This document shows, one piece after another, positions 10,261 through 21,168 of a stretch of 64,000 nt of DNA. A program made the translations under genes and the position numbers. Source of the DNA: Epiperipatus broadwayi (Eukaryota > Onychophora > Udeonychophora > Euonychophora > Peripatidae); the NCBI GenBank assembly GCA_028023455.1, contig JAQFVV010000315.1, positions 416,501 through 480,500 of the forward strand, read 5' to 3'. Each line of letters opens with the position of its first letter. The first letter of the stretch is position 1. The notes under the pieces are model-generated. The model did not search any database. It was not told the origin of the DNA and was given only the letters and a program-made list of their open reading frames with translations.

Positions 10261-13230
10261 ATCATACCTATACTTTTCTCAATCAATAGTGATATAGATT
10301 TTTTTTAAAGTGAATTTTTGCGATTAGAAATATATTACACAGTGAATATATATTGTAATTGTAATAAATAATCAGTAGGGGATATATAAAGCAAAGACCA
10401 CCACTTTCACAGAACATGTACCAAAAAAGGTGTGAGCTAGCAATCCAAGGTTACCCATGGCGGCACCATATGATATGGATTTTTGAAATACCAGAGTATG
10501 AGTTCTCTTATAGATAACACCACGGCTAAAAATAATTATTAATTAAAATACAAAGTTCTTATATTATACCGAATATTGCCTCATGTTTAATTTTGTCTTA
10601 TTTAAAACATTGGTTCTTGTGTAATTTAAAAAATATCTTCTGTGTTAAAAGATTTTTATCTCAGGATTCAAGCACTTGGAACAAAATGCTAATTATAAAT
10701 TATTTAAGCTACCCATAGAACATTTATTTTCGATATTAGTATTTTAAGAAAGCAGAAATGAAACTACATAATAATAAAATCAAATAGTTAAATAATACAT
10801 GTCTAGTAAGTTGAAAATATTTTTAAATACTCTAAAGTTACTTAAATATAACTATTTTATTTCTACTAAGTGATGCAATTTTTAATGGGCAATAATGTAG
10901 AACAATACAGAAGGCAGTAAGAATATATTTTATGCTGTCAACTATATAACAAGCGCATTTGAAAAAAAAATCAAATAATATATTTATCTTCTTAAAATGA
11001 AGATAGAATAATTAATAAACAAAATGAATAAATTAACTTTAAGTGACCATTGAAATGTGCTTTGATGAAAGCATTATTAAAGTAGAGTTTCTAATAAATG
11101 AATGTGCTAGTGCAATGATGTTATAATGGCAACGAAACAAAACGTATTTAATTAATAATAAAAATATTTATTTACAACATATTGCAATCCATATAATATA
11201 TATTTATTTACAATAATCATTATTATTTTTTTAATCTACTATATTATGTTGACAAATATTAGTACATTTTATACATGGTGTATCTGTCTTAAAATCAGTC
11301 CTAATAAATTTATAATACAAGTTATATTTACTACCCAATGATCATATCATCTATCAAATATGGTCTTGATTTCAAACACAGTACTATTAGAGTTAGAATG
11401 ATACATTTATATGCTTATATCCAGAGCACTAGTAAGATATTTAGTACTTTTTGTGATCCAAAACAACTTTGAAAAATCAGTGTGGAGACACTTTATAAGT
11501 TGTTGTTTTTTAAACAATAGGTCTAAATATTATGAATGATAAATACACATTGATATCTATGTTGGGGAAAATACTGGTATGAAATATTTATAAAACACTT
11601 TCAGTTTACAATGATAGATGAGCTAATAATGAAATATAAGATAAAAATGCCTTTAGGTATTTGCAATATATTAAAATACATTCTAACATTGAAATACTAA
11701 GAAAAGTGGCCAAGTAAAATATGAACTGGCAAAAATACAAATGAGCATCCACTAACTCGGTAAAGGCAGTGCCAATTAATAAATGAGCTGCACTCTAATT
11801 AATGAGGAGCTAAATGCAGATTAAGTATAATATAAGACCTTTCTAAAATTTGTCTAAAGGAATAACACTAATTACATGAAGCCTGGAAGTAATAATGATA
11901 AATGAATAATTATATATCTTGATCACATATAGTGTACCAGTTGGAATTATAGGTCCATCCAACATGACCTTGAATATGAGCAAAACTATTTTGAATCCAG
12001 TCATGTTCAAGATATACAGGTCAGGAGCAATCAACAATTCTAATTTATTTGCCCATTCCCCAGAGCTATAACATTATGAACAACATTCTTTGTGATACAG
12101 ATAATTTATTCAATTATGTGCATGATGACACAGTGGAGAAACGTGAGAACCTTAAAATATTGATGATGTAATGGCATGAATTAAGTAAATGATAATAAGG
12201 ATTACTAGTATAATTATGACTACAAAATGCTAACTAACAGGTATTAAATTTATCATTGTTTTGAAACCTGGGTTTAAACCATGCAAATCAATGCTGAAAA
12301 TTATGGTCAGTAAATTGTGGGATCTGAAGTGGATAACATAATGTTTCAAACAAAAAGAATAAGCAATAAAAAAAACTTTTAATAATATAATAAATGGTTA
12401 CATATACAGAAATTATGTTTGCAGGTTGAGTGTACATCTGCAATCAAAACATTTAATTTCACTGTTTTGTGTCATAGCCTCTTAAGGTTATAATACATTC
12501 TGTTTTGGGCTAACACACACACAATATATTATAACGTTTTCTGTTTTGCTAGGCCTCTACACGCTAATATAAACTGTGTGTGAGTTGATCAAGCTATGTC
12601 AAAAAAGAAGAGTTATATTTTTATTCTAAAAACATAGCTATATTTCCTGATCAACTCAGCCTATTAATTGTTGAGAATTGTGCTATTGATGAAATCAGCT
12701 TTTAATTTATTTAATCTGGGCACCAGAATTCCTAAGAATTCACTGAAATCATCATATAACATCTCACAAATAAAAAAAAAAACAACTTTTAAACTAATCG
12801 GTATTACATCATACCGTAACAAGAATTATTTTTTTAAGATTATTATTCCTGGGCTTATTCAAACATATTGGCAAAGGTAAATTACATTTTTAAATCTTAT
12901 TAAACTACTAATATATTTAATAATAAAAAAAATAATAATAACTATTATTAATAACAAACAAATGAAAATTGATATTAGAAATATTTTTATTATTATAACA
13001 GATTAAAAATCTGTTTAAGTTAAAATGAGAATTCCTAATCAAGTAAAACAGAGAGAACACATATTAATTTCAAATATGATGCAATCAATAAAATAAAATA
13101 ATTAATTAAAAAGTTCTGGTATAAACAATAGTCTCTTGTACAGAAAAAATGAAAGTCTCTATCGGGATTATTTTAAGACTTGTTTGCAAACGCTTAATTT
13201 TGTCACAATCAGGAATAAGTAGTCTTAACT
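10261..13230. other. AT-rich non-coding
   Basis: No supported gene. Open frames are short. A short GC-richer patch at about 12,240-12,300 contains CCTGGGTTTAAACC, which is palindromic, but no larger structure is evident. Confidence 0.5.
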
Positions 13231-13413
13231 TACCAGTAAGTTTTGTGAATTCATGAAGGCTGTAGATAATTATGCATAGTTTTTCGGGGTTGAATTGAGC
13301 TCATGGCCTTTGATTATTAGTTGATCTTGGTACTGGTTCCATAGGCTAATCGTGTAAGCTTCTCTGGTGTCCATCGGTAATGATGTCAGCTAAAGCTCCG
13401 GTCTACTCTCATA

Positions 13414-13514
13414 TGAACAACTTTTTCATCATAGAGTGGTCTGGATTCTCTAATCCAAAACCAACCAAAAGAATATCAGCTAAACCAAGATATTCCTCCA
13501 ACCGAATCCCTCCT
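13414..13514 (-). pseudogene. possible coding remnant, unknown
   Basis: In a less AT-rich island (about 13,230-13,560) one minus-strand frame is open and begins GGIRLEEYLGLADILLVGFG. It continues through two in-frame stops at about 13,405-13,413 into TGALADIITDGH. The composition looks protein-like, but the stops and the competing plus-strand open frame make this uncertain. I do not recognise a family. Confidence 0.15.
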
Positions 13515-14235
13515 TTTTATACTAGAGGTCCCATTGTCAGACTTCTGCACATGCTAATATCATGGTGTTTTGTATTTATAATCTTATACAGTCTTTATCA
13601 TTTTTCAATTACTAAGTTCTCATTTTTTTTATCAAGTTTTTCGGCCATGTTTAATTAGCTAAAATATTTTTCTTTTAGCTTATCTTTTTACTTGCTTTTG
13701 GAATTCTTTTGTTCTCTCTAATTCTACTTTTATTTCCAGTTAAGTAAAAAAAAATACGAAAGAAAAATTTAACTTTCATTGTACGTTATTTTTTTAAAAA
13801 AAAAAAATTAGTCAAAAAAAATCTAAATTTACTTTTATTTTTTTAGCTTTTACCAAATGCCAATATATTTGCAATGTATATAAATAAACGTTACAATATA
13901 TATATATATATAACAATTCACTAGAATAAAACTACAATATTTTAAAAAATGCCTTTATAAAATTAAAGATTAAAATTCTTTGCTATAGCCAGCTTTGGCG
14001 TATTCCGCCATTATAAGTAGCAATACATTAATATTTAAATATGTAATTTTCAGACAATAAATTTCATTAACTTGATTTAACTGATTAAATAAATTATTTA
14101 TTTAATTCAAATAAAATTATTTATTTATTTTCAAATTAAACATTCCTTTATTCAAATATACTATTTTAATTATATTTGACATTTTTACTTTATGTTAATC
14201 ATAAACTTTTGAAAATAATAAGGAAGCAGTTCTTC

Positions 14236-16215
14236 TCTCAAACATAAGACCCATCTCCATGACCATATTACTTCTAAAATAATGGAATCAATAATTAAAG
14301 ACTCACTACACACAAAATTCTGGCACAAATTATGCCATCATATTATGCTAGAAGGGGATCATCAGCTATGATGTCCATTGGGGAAGTCAGGACCCTAATA
14401 GACAACATTAGAATTAATGGAAGATCAAAATTGATTGCTGTGCAGCTTGACATTTCAGTAGCATTTGATTTGGACAATCTCAAAAAACTAATGGAGATAC
14501 TAACAGAATTTTCAATTCCATCAGCTATCATACAGATTATTCACAACATGCTAAATAACAGGAAAATTGTCATTTCCTTAAATGGCAATTTATCACAAGC
14601 ATTCCGGCCAGATTTATCTATCCCACAGGGAAACCTGCTCAGTGTGTTGTTATTATAGCATACATAAATCCAATTCTAAAAAAATAGATCTCAAGCTACC
14701 AGGAATATATATTAACCATCTAAAAAACCCATAAAGTCCATTGCATACATGGATGATGTCCTAATCTTCTTACCATCCTGCAAATACCTTCCAAATCTAT
14801 ACAAAACTCTCTGATAATTTTTACTTAGCTGAGGACTCCAAATAAATCCTCTTAAATCAGCCACATGGATAATTATCTCAGGCAAGAAAATTAATTCTAT
14901 GTTTGAAACTGAACCTCAGAATTTTTTCAGGTTTGCAATAGCAAAATCATTAACACAAATGTCAAAAGAAGTACACAAGATATGATAATCAATGCCACAG
15001 AGATACTAACAAAAATAACTTGCAACATTATACCTTTCCCTTCAAGGGAAAGTGGCCCTGCTAAACATAAAAATAATGGCCAAAATTAACTATTATCTCT
15101 CTATTATTAAACTTCTAAAAGGGTTATAAACAAAATAAACTCCCTAGCAGCCAGTTTATTATGGAAAGGTAAAGTGGTTGCCCTAAGTATCAAATCAATG
15201 CAATGGTTGAAAAAATCTATTGCAATGTCATACTACTCCATATAAGCATTTGTATTACAAAAGATACAGTTTATTAAACCATTTAATACATTCATCAAAT
15301 TATAAAACCATACTAGAACCTGTAAACTCAACAGACTGCCCACAACCTCTCAAAGTAAACTGGATAGATTCAAGCATAAATAAACTAAGAGAAGGCTTAA
15401 CATTGGCTGAAAAAGTATTAGAAAACCTAAATAAAAATTTGGAATGCATCCCATGAACACTTACTTTAACAAATCAAAAGATTACAAAACTCTTTAAGCA
15501 CTGGGACATGGAGCACAAGTATATGGTCTTTACTATTAAGATAAACATGAATGCCATATTAACCAATTTATTTTTAAAATACAGAAGAGGATTCTTAACA
15601 ATAAATAACATCTGCCTGTTATGTGATAAAGCGGATGAAACATTTGAACATCTAATTAAAACATGCACAAGGCTATGGAAATAAAAAAAAATATTTATAA
15701 TAGCTTGGAAATAAACTATTACACAATAATGTCAAAAGCCTTATACCCAAACAATTTGCAAACATAAGGCTATCACTGTTTATAACAATGACATTATGGC
15801 AAGTTAGATGCCACAAAACTTTTAATTGTCTCCAACAAAATGAAGAACAATTTTTTAAACAAAATGGCAGAGATAAAAAAGGGACATAATCTAGGCATCT
15901 ACAAATAGATATGGAGATACATGGAGCCATTTCAAAATGAAAGAATAGAATGGGAAAACACTGGATGAAGAAAAAAGGGAGGGGGAAGATAAAAGGGGAA
16001 AGGAATAAATAAAAAAACAAAGATAGATCAAATTAAAATTGCAATCCCAAGTACAAGGACTAAGGAAAAAATAGAATATTCACAGAAAAGACTTTAATTG
16101 GCTAAACAACCTTAGTTTACATGGATAATCCTAATTTGATAATAATGTAAATAACCTTTCTTTTTTATTGTAATCCTATTTGATCAAGATTTAATGCATA
16201 AATAAATATTGGGGA
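14236..16215 (+). pseudogene. non-LTR retrotransposon (LINE) pseudogene, second type
   Basis: A degraded LINE reverse transcriptase on the plus strand, interrupted by stops and frameshifts. In order: an RPISMTILLLK box (about 14,248), LIAVQLDISVAFD (motif A, about 14,430), an NGNLSQAFRP...IPQGN block (motif B region, about 14,580-14,640), and IAYMDDVLIF (motif C with the YxDD catalytic pair, about 14,745-14,770). Further down, ICLLCDKADETFEHLIKTC (about 15,609-15,665) is a C-x2-C...H...C cluster like the C-terminal zinc-like motif of several LINE clades. The 3' end near 16,215 is A-rich (AAATAAATATTGGGGAAAA). It is clearly not the RTE family seen elsewhere; the clade (L1/Tx1-like or another) cannot be decided by eye. 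Confidence 0.75.
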
Positions 16216-17490
16216 AAAAATTAATAGTGAAAGTTAATTTGATGTATCATATTTTTAAAAAATACATTTACTTTTATTTATTTTTTTAATTTTTAATATT
16301 TCATATGCATGCTCCAAAGACTTAGACACACTTATTTACATTAAATATAACCATGAGTCTCAAACAATGAAAATAAATTGGGTACTGAGTAACATTTAAA
16401 ACCAATTAAAATTGACACTTATCCTTGCTAATTGTACTTAATACCTTTAAAAGTTTAATTTCAACATTCTTACCTCAACTGACATTTAATAAACTATTAA
16501 TTTCAAACTTTATTTTAAAATTAACAACTAAAAATTCTAACAGAGCTAGAAAAACTATGTTTAATGAGATAAAATAACTTTTGTTATTATATACGTTTTA
16601 AATGTAGTAAACTCTAAATTAACTTTCTTTTTTAAGTTTCAAACTATTGATTTTAGTTTTTTGAGCAAATATTATTTTTTTTTTAAATAACTAAAAGCTA
16701 AATAGGTTAACTAGATTACTTTAATACATACTATTGCAATATATAGTTTATGGTTTTTATTGTAATAGTACTAATAAAAAATATTTTTATTTAACCCACA
16801 AAGCTCAATATACTGTTACAATAAATATAAACTTATATAGTTGCTATCAGCTATTTATTTTATTATTCACATTAATAAGAAACAATATATTCAAATAAAT
16901 TTTTGTTTTCGAGAAAATGATATTTAAAAATTATCATTTGTATTCAATACTTTTGTTTATAAGAAATTTAATATTAGAAATTAAAACTTATTGAGTAAAC
17001 AAAATTAAAATGCAACTTAATACCCAATATATGTTGATAGAAATATAATGTAATAGTAATAGATATATTTAGATATATTATATTCTTTTTTCTTAATTAT
17101 ATATATAAATAAATGTATGTTTATTTTCTATAACATAATTATTATTACAATAACACATACATATACATTTATTATATTTGAAGAATATTTAATAAATATT
17201 TTAAAGCATAACATATATATATATATAATCGTTTGATTTTGTCTGTTTTTTTTAAAGATAGGAGAGCCTATGTGCCTATACTCATTAATAAATATATAGA
17301 TATTTCATTTTACTTTAACAAAGTTTAAACATTTAATGAGATTGTTGATAATATTTATTTACAAACTTTCATATCGCATTAAAATAATCAATAAACCAAT
17401 TTTAAGTAAAGAGTTTCATGACCTCAGTACCATTCCCCAACTATCAATAATTTAACAGACAATATATTATAATATAATATACAAAGATCC
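16216..17490. other. AT-rich non-coding
   Basis: Low-complexity AT sequence with short (TA)n runs (17,100 and 17,215). No gene seen. Confidence 0.5.
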
Positions 17491-17529
17491 TTATATATAT
17501 AAAATACATATTTTGCGGGTTCATCCGTG

Positions 17530-17602
17530 TTAAAAACTTTTAATATTAATATACTGACGTTTCGACTTGGTCACACAAGCCATCCATAGAGTTATAAAAG
17601 GT
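17530..17602 (-). ncRNA. hammerhead-like motif in left PLE 3' region
   Basis: In sense orientation, downstream of the coding region: CTATGGA (altered CTGANGA core), then stem II GGCTTG...CAAGTC with loop TGTGAC, then GAAA, a two-pair stem III AC-GTCA-GT, then A and a possible stem I (CTTTT with AAAAG). Order and spacing fit type I hammerheads of PLE terminal repeats. The core has two substitutions, so activity is doubtful. Confidence 0.4.
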
Positions 17603-17699
17603 AGAAAGACGGTTGTAGAGGCGCTACAATCACTGATTTGAATAAAATGTTAAAATTCCACCAATAGCAAAAAATGTTAAATTTAGGAATGTTTTTTTT

Positions 17700-19287
17700 T
17701 TAAAAATCTTTCCAAATAGGAAGAAGTTTACATGTATCATCTCGCTTATTGATACAATCTGGCCTTTTAAGTATCTCAATGGCTTCTTTAATTTTGCATT
17801 GGTAGAGATTATCACATCTGGATATGATCCTGGTACTAGAAAAATCAATTTTATGACCTGAATCTATAGTATGGAGTGAGAGTTCTGATGATGATGAGTG
17901 TTGTTTAACTGCATTAGCATGCTCATCTCTCCTAACACTGATGCGACGATCACTCATACCTATGTAAGAAGCTTTACAATTTTTACATGAGATTTGATAG
18001 ACACCATGAGATTCAAGAGGGATTGAATCCTTAGGCTTGGTTATTATATTGCTGATCTTTTGATGAGCAGAAAATGTTGTATCTATATTATAGCATTTTA
18101 ATAGATGTCCAATACTGTCTGTAGTTCCTTTTACATATGGAACACAAATCCTAATAGCTGATTTATCATCTTTTTGTTTCCTATTTTGTCTATTTTGGGC
18201 TTGAAATAAGGCTTTTTTTATAAATTTGTAATTATAACTATTTGCTACTAAAACACTATTAATATGATTTATTTCTTCTTTCAGATGTGTCTCATCTGAA
18301 AGGTTAATTGCTCTATTTAAAAGAGTTTTGGCTACATAAACTGTCTGAGTTGGGTGGTGATGAGAATGGAAATGCAAATATCTGTCTGTGTGTGTATCTT
18401 TTCTGTAAATAGAAAAAGATAAACTATTTGGTGTTCTGGTGACTAGAATATCAAGAAAAGGGAGTTTTCCATCAGACTCTGTCTCCATTGTAAATTTAAT
18501 ATGATGATGCATATTATTTAAATGTAAGAAAAATTATCTAATTTATTTTTTCCATGTTGCCATATGACAAAAGTGTCATATATGTATCTGAGCCAAATGA
18601 AAGGTTTTAAAGATGATGATTCTAAAGCACGAGTTTCTATATATTGCATGAATAAATCAGCTATTACTCCTGAGATAGGTGAGCCCATAGGAGTACCAAA
18701 AACTTGTCTGTAATGCTGTCCATTGTATACAAAATATGTATTTAAGAGACAATGTTTAATTAAAGCAATAATATGGTCTGGTAAATTGCAACCTTGTGAG
18801 ATTATATTTAAAGCTTCATCAATTGGAATGTTTGTAAACAAAGACACGACATCAAAATTGACCAGAATGTCATTAGCATTAATTTTTAAACTTTTTAAAA
18901 CAGAAATAAAATGAAGAGAGTTTTTAATATATGATTTAATAGATGGTATTGTAGGTTTAATGAAATCCGATAAGTATCTGGCTAAAATATGAGTTGGAAA
19001 ACCTATTGCACTTACTATTGGATGAAGGGGGGTATCTGGTTTGTGAATTTTTGGAAGTCCATAAAATTTTGGACAGACACAAAATTTTTCACGAGGGATT
19101 ATTTTATTTTTTATCTCTGTTTCAATAGGTGATTTATTAATAATAGCTTTTGTTGTTTTTTCCAAATACATAGTATGATCTCTTTTTGATAGTTTATAAG
19201 TTTTATCATTAAGCAGATCTAAAATTTTATTATGGTAAATGTCACGATCCATTATGACTGTGGCATTACCTTTATCAGCTGGAAGTA
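17700..19287 (-). pseudogene. Penelope-like element, left copy (RT plus GIY-YIG), frameshifted
   Basis: Encodes a PLE polyprotein lacking the N-terminal part; it starts at the LPADKGNATV box at the palindrome centre. Order: reverse transcriptase with FDVVSLFTNIP (motif A), GSPISGVIADLF (motif B), RYIYDTF (motif C), FLDILVTR; then a linker with IPYVKGT-like VPYVKGT; then the GIY-YIG endonuclease GVYQISCKNCKASYIGMSD with Arg and HANAV, and a final CINKRDDTCKLLPIWKDF. Two lesions are visible: the first catalytic Asp of YxDD is Tyr (YIYD), and a one-base deletion near 18,530 shifts the frame so that the coding runs 19,252-18,518, then 18,512-17,700. The right copy shows both residues intact. The arm is therefore dead as an autonomous element. 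Confidence 0.9.
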
Positions 19288-19295
19288 CAACAATT

Positions 19296-20842
19296 TACTT
19301 CCAGCTGATAAAGGTAATGCCACAGTTGTAATGGATCATGACATTTACCATAATAAAATTTTAGATCTGCTTAATGATAAAAGTTATAAACTATCAAAAA
19401 CAGATCATACTATGTATTTGGAAAAAACAACAAAAGCTATTATTAATAAATCACCTATTGAAACAGAGATAAAAAATAAAATAATCCCTCGTGAAAAATT
19501 TTGTGTCTGTCCAAAATTTTATGGACTTCCAAAAATTCACAAACCAGATACCCCCCTTCATCCAATAGTAAGTGCAATAGGTTCTCCAACTCATATTTTA
19601 GCCAGATACTTATCGGATTTCATTAAACCTACAATCCCATCTATTAAATCATATATTAAAAACTCTCTTCATTTTATTTCTGTTTTAAAAAGTTTAAAAA
19701 TTAATGCTAATGACATTCTGGTCAGTTTTGATGTCGTGTCTTTGTTTACAAACATTCCAATTGATGAAGCTTTAAATATAATCTCACAAGGTTGCAATTT
19801 ACCAGACCATATTATTGCTTTAATTAAACATTGTCTCTTAAATACATATTTTGTATACAATGGACAGCATTACAGACAAGTTTTTGTTACTCCTATGGGC
19901 TCACCTATCTCAGGAGTAATAGCTGATTTATTCATGGAATATATAAAAACTCGTGCTTTAGAATCATCATCTTTAAAACCTCTCATTTGGCTCAGATACA
20001 TAGATGACACTTTTGTCATATGGCAACATGGAAAAAATAAATTAGATAATTTGTTTTTACATTTAAATAATATGCATTCTCATATTAAATTTACAATGGA
20101 GACAGAGTCTGATAGAAAACTCTCTTTTCTTGATGTTCTAGTCACCAGAACACCAAATAGTTTATCTTTTTCTATTTACAGAAAGGATACACACACAGAC
20201 AGATATCTGCATTTCCATTCTCATCATCACCCAACTCAGACAGTTTATGTAGCCAAAACTCTTTTAAATAGAGCAATTAACCTTTCAGATGAGACACATC
20301 TGAAAGAAGAAATAAATCATATTAATAGTGTTTTAGTAGCAAATAGTTATAATTACAAATTTATAAAAAAAGCCTTATTTCAAGCCCAAAATAGACAAAA
20401 TAGGAAACAAAAAGATGCTAAATCAGCTATTAGGATTTGTGTTCCATATGTAAAAGGAACTACAGACAGTATTGGACATCTATTAAAATGCTATAATATA
20501 GATACAACATTTTCTGCTCATCAAAAGATCAGCAATATAATAACCAAGCCTAAGGATTCAATCCCTCTTGAATCTCATGGTGTCTATCAAATCTCATGTA
20601 AAAATTGTAAAGCTTCTTACATAGGTATGAGTGATCGTCACATCAGTGTTAGGAGAGATGAGCATGCTAATGCAGTTAAACAACACTCATCATCATCAGC
20701 ACTCTCACTCCATACTATAGAGTCAGGTCATAAAATTGATTTTTCTAGTACCAGGATCATATCCAGATGTGATAATCTCTACCAATGCAAAATTAGAGAA
20801 GCCATTGAGATACTTAAAAGGCCAGATTGTATCAATAAGTGA
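19296..20842 (+). pseudogene. Penelope-like element, right copy, open frame with late nonsense change
   Basis: The better-preserved copy. The frame is open from the centre through RT motif A (FDVVSLFTNIP), B (GSPISGVIADLF) and an intact RYIDDTFVIW, then the GIY-YIG domain (GVYQISC, YIGMSDRHIS, HANAV, ESGHKIDF), to a TGA at 20,840-20,842, where the left copy has CGA (Arg). This removes about 12 C-terminal residues (RDDTCKL...). The nominal start at 19,232 is an artefact: its first 21 codons are antisense to the left arm, and the true PLE frame begins at the centre with LPADKG. It lacks the N-terminal region usual in full-length PLEs. PLEs copy themselves with RT and nick DNA with the GIY-YIG domain. 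Confidence 0.9.
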
Positions 20843-20979
20843 GATGATACATGTAAACTTCCTCCTATTTGGAAAGATTTTTTTAAAAAACATTCCTAAA
20901 TTTAACAGTTTTTGCTATTGGTGGAATTTTAACATTTTATTCAAATCAGTGATTGTAGCGCCTCTACAACCGTCTTTCT

Positions 20980-21050
20980 ACCTTTTATAACTCTGTGGAT
21001 GGCTTGTGTGACCAAGTTGAAATGTCAGTGTATTAATATTAAAAGTTTTT
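20980..21050 (+). ncRNA. hammerhead-like motif in right PLE 3' region
   Basis: Mirror of the left-arm motif, with CTGTGGA (one core mismatch to CTGANGA), the GGCTTG stem, loop TGTGAC, a slightly weakened 3' strand, and GAAA followed by TGTCAGTG. C-to-T type changes relative to the left copy (GTCGAAACG to GTTGAAATG) weaken stems II and III. Probably inactive, but it supports the hammerhead reading because the two copies decay differently around the same architecture. Confidence 0.4.
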
Positions 21051-21111
21051 AATACAGATGAACCCACAAAATATGTGTTTTATATATTTAACCCATGCAA
21101 ATCTTCGTTTT

Positions 21112-21114
<3 letters not shown>

Positions 21115-21167
<53 letters not shown>
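21115..21167. repeat. (AT)n microsatellite
   Basis: About 26 AT dinucleotides immediately outside the right arm of the PLE palindrome. Confidence 0.98.

Positions 21168-21168
<1 letters not shown>

Larger units (their letters stand above)
17494..21087. repeat. 3.6-kb near-perfect palindrome: two head-to-head PLE copies
   Basis: The left arm (17,494-19,287) and right arm (19,296-21,087) are reverse complements with only scattered single-base differences and small indels. The centre is an 8-base spacer CAACAATT (19,288-19,295) between GGAAGTA and TACTTCC. Each arm is a 5'-truncated Penelope-like element with its 5' breakpoint at the centre and its 3' end outward. Identity ends at both outer sides within an ACCCRCAAAATATG...TTTTATATAT segment. 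A transcript across the centre would fold into a hairpin of about 1.8 kb. Confidence 0.9.

Noticed and set aside
13380-13658. 92-residue plus-strand frame with a hydrophobic C-terminus
   Set aside because: The Ser/Pro/Lys-rich first half looks like antisense of a possible minus-strand coding remnant, and the hydrophobic tail is T-rich background; no domain recognised.
15673-16020. 115-residue Phe/Leu-rich minus-strand frame
   Set aside because: Antisense to the A-rich 3' part of the LINE pseudogene; the composition is explained by that.
18723-18914. 63-residue frame antisense to the PLE, repeated at 19,669-19,860
   Set aside because: Identical shadows in the two palindrome arms, opposite to the real RT frame.
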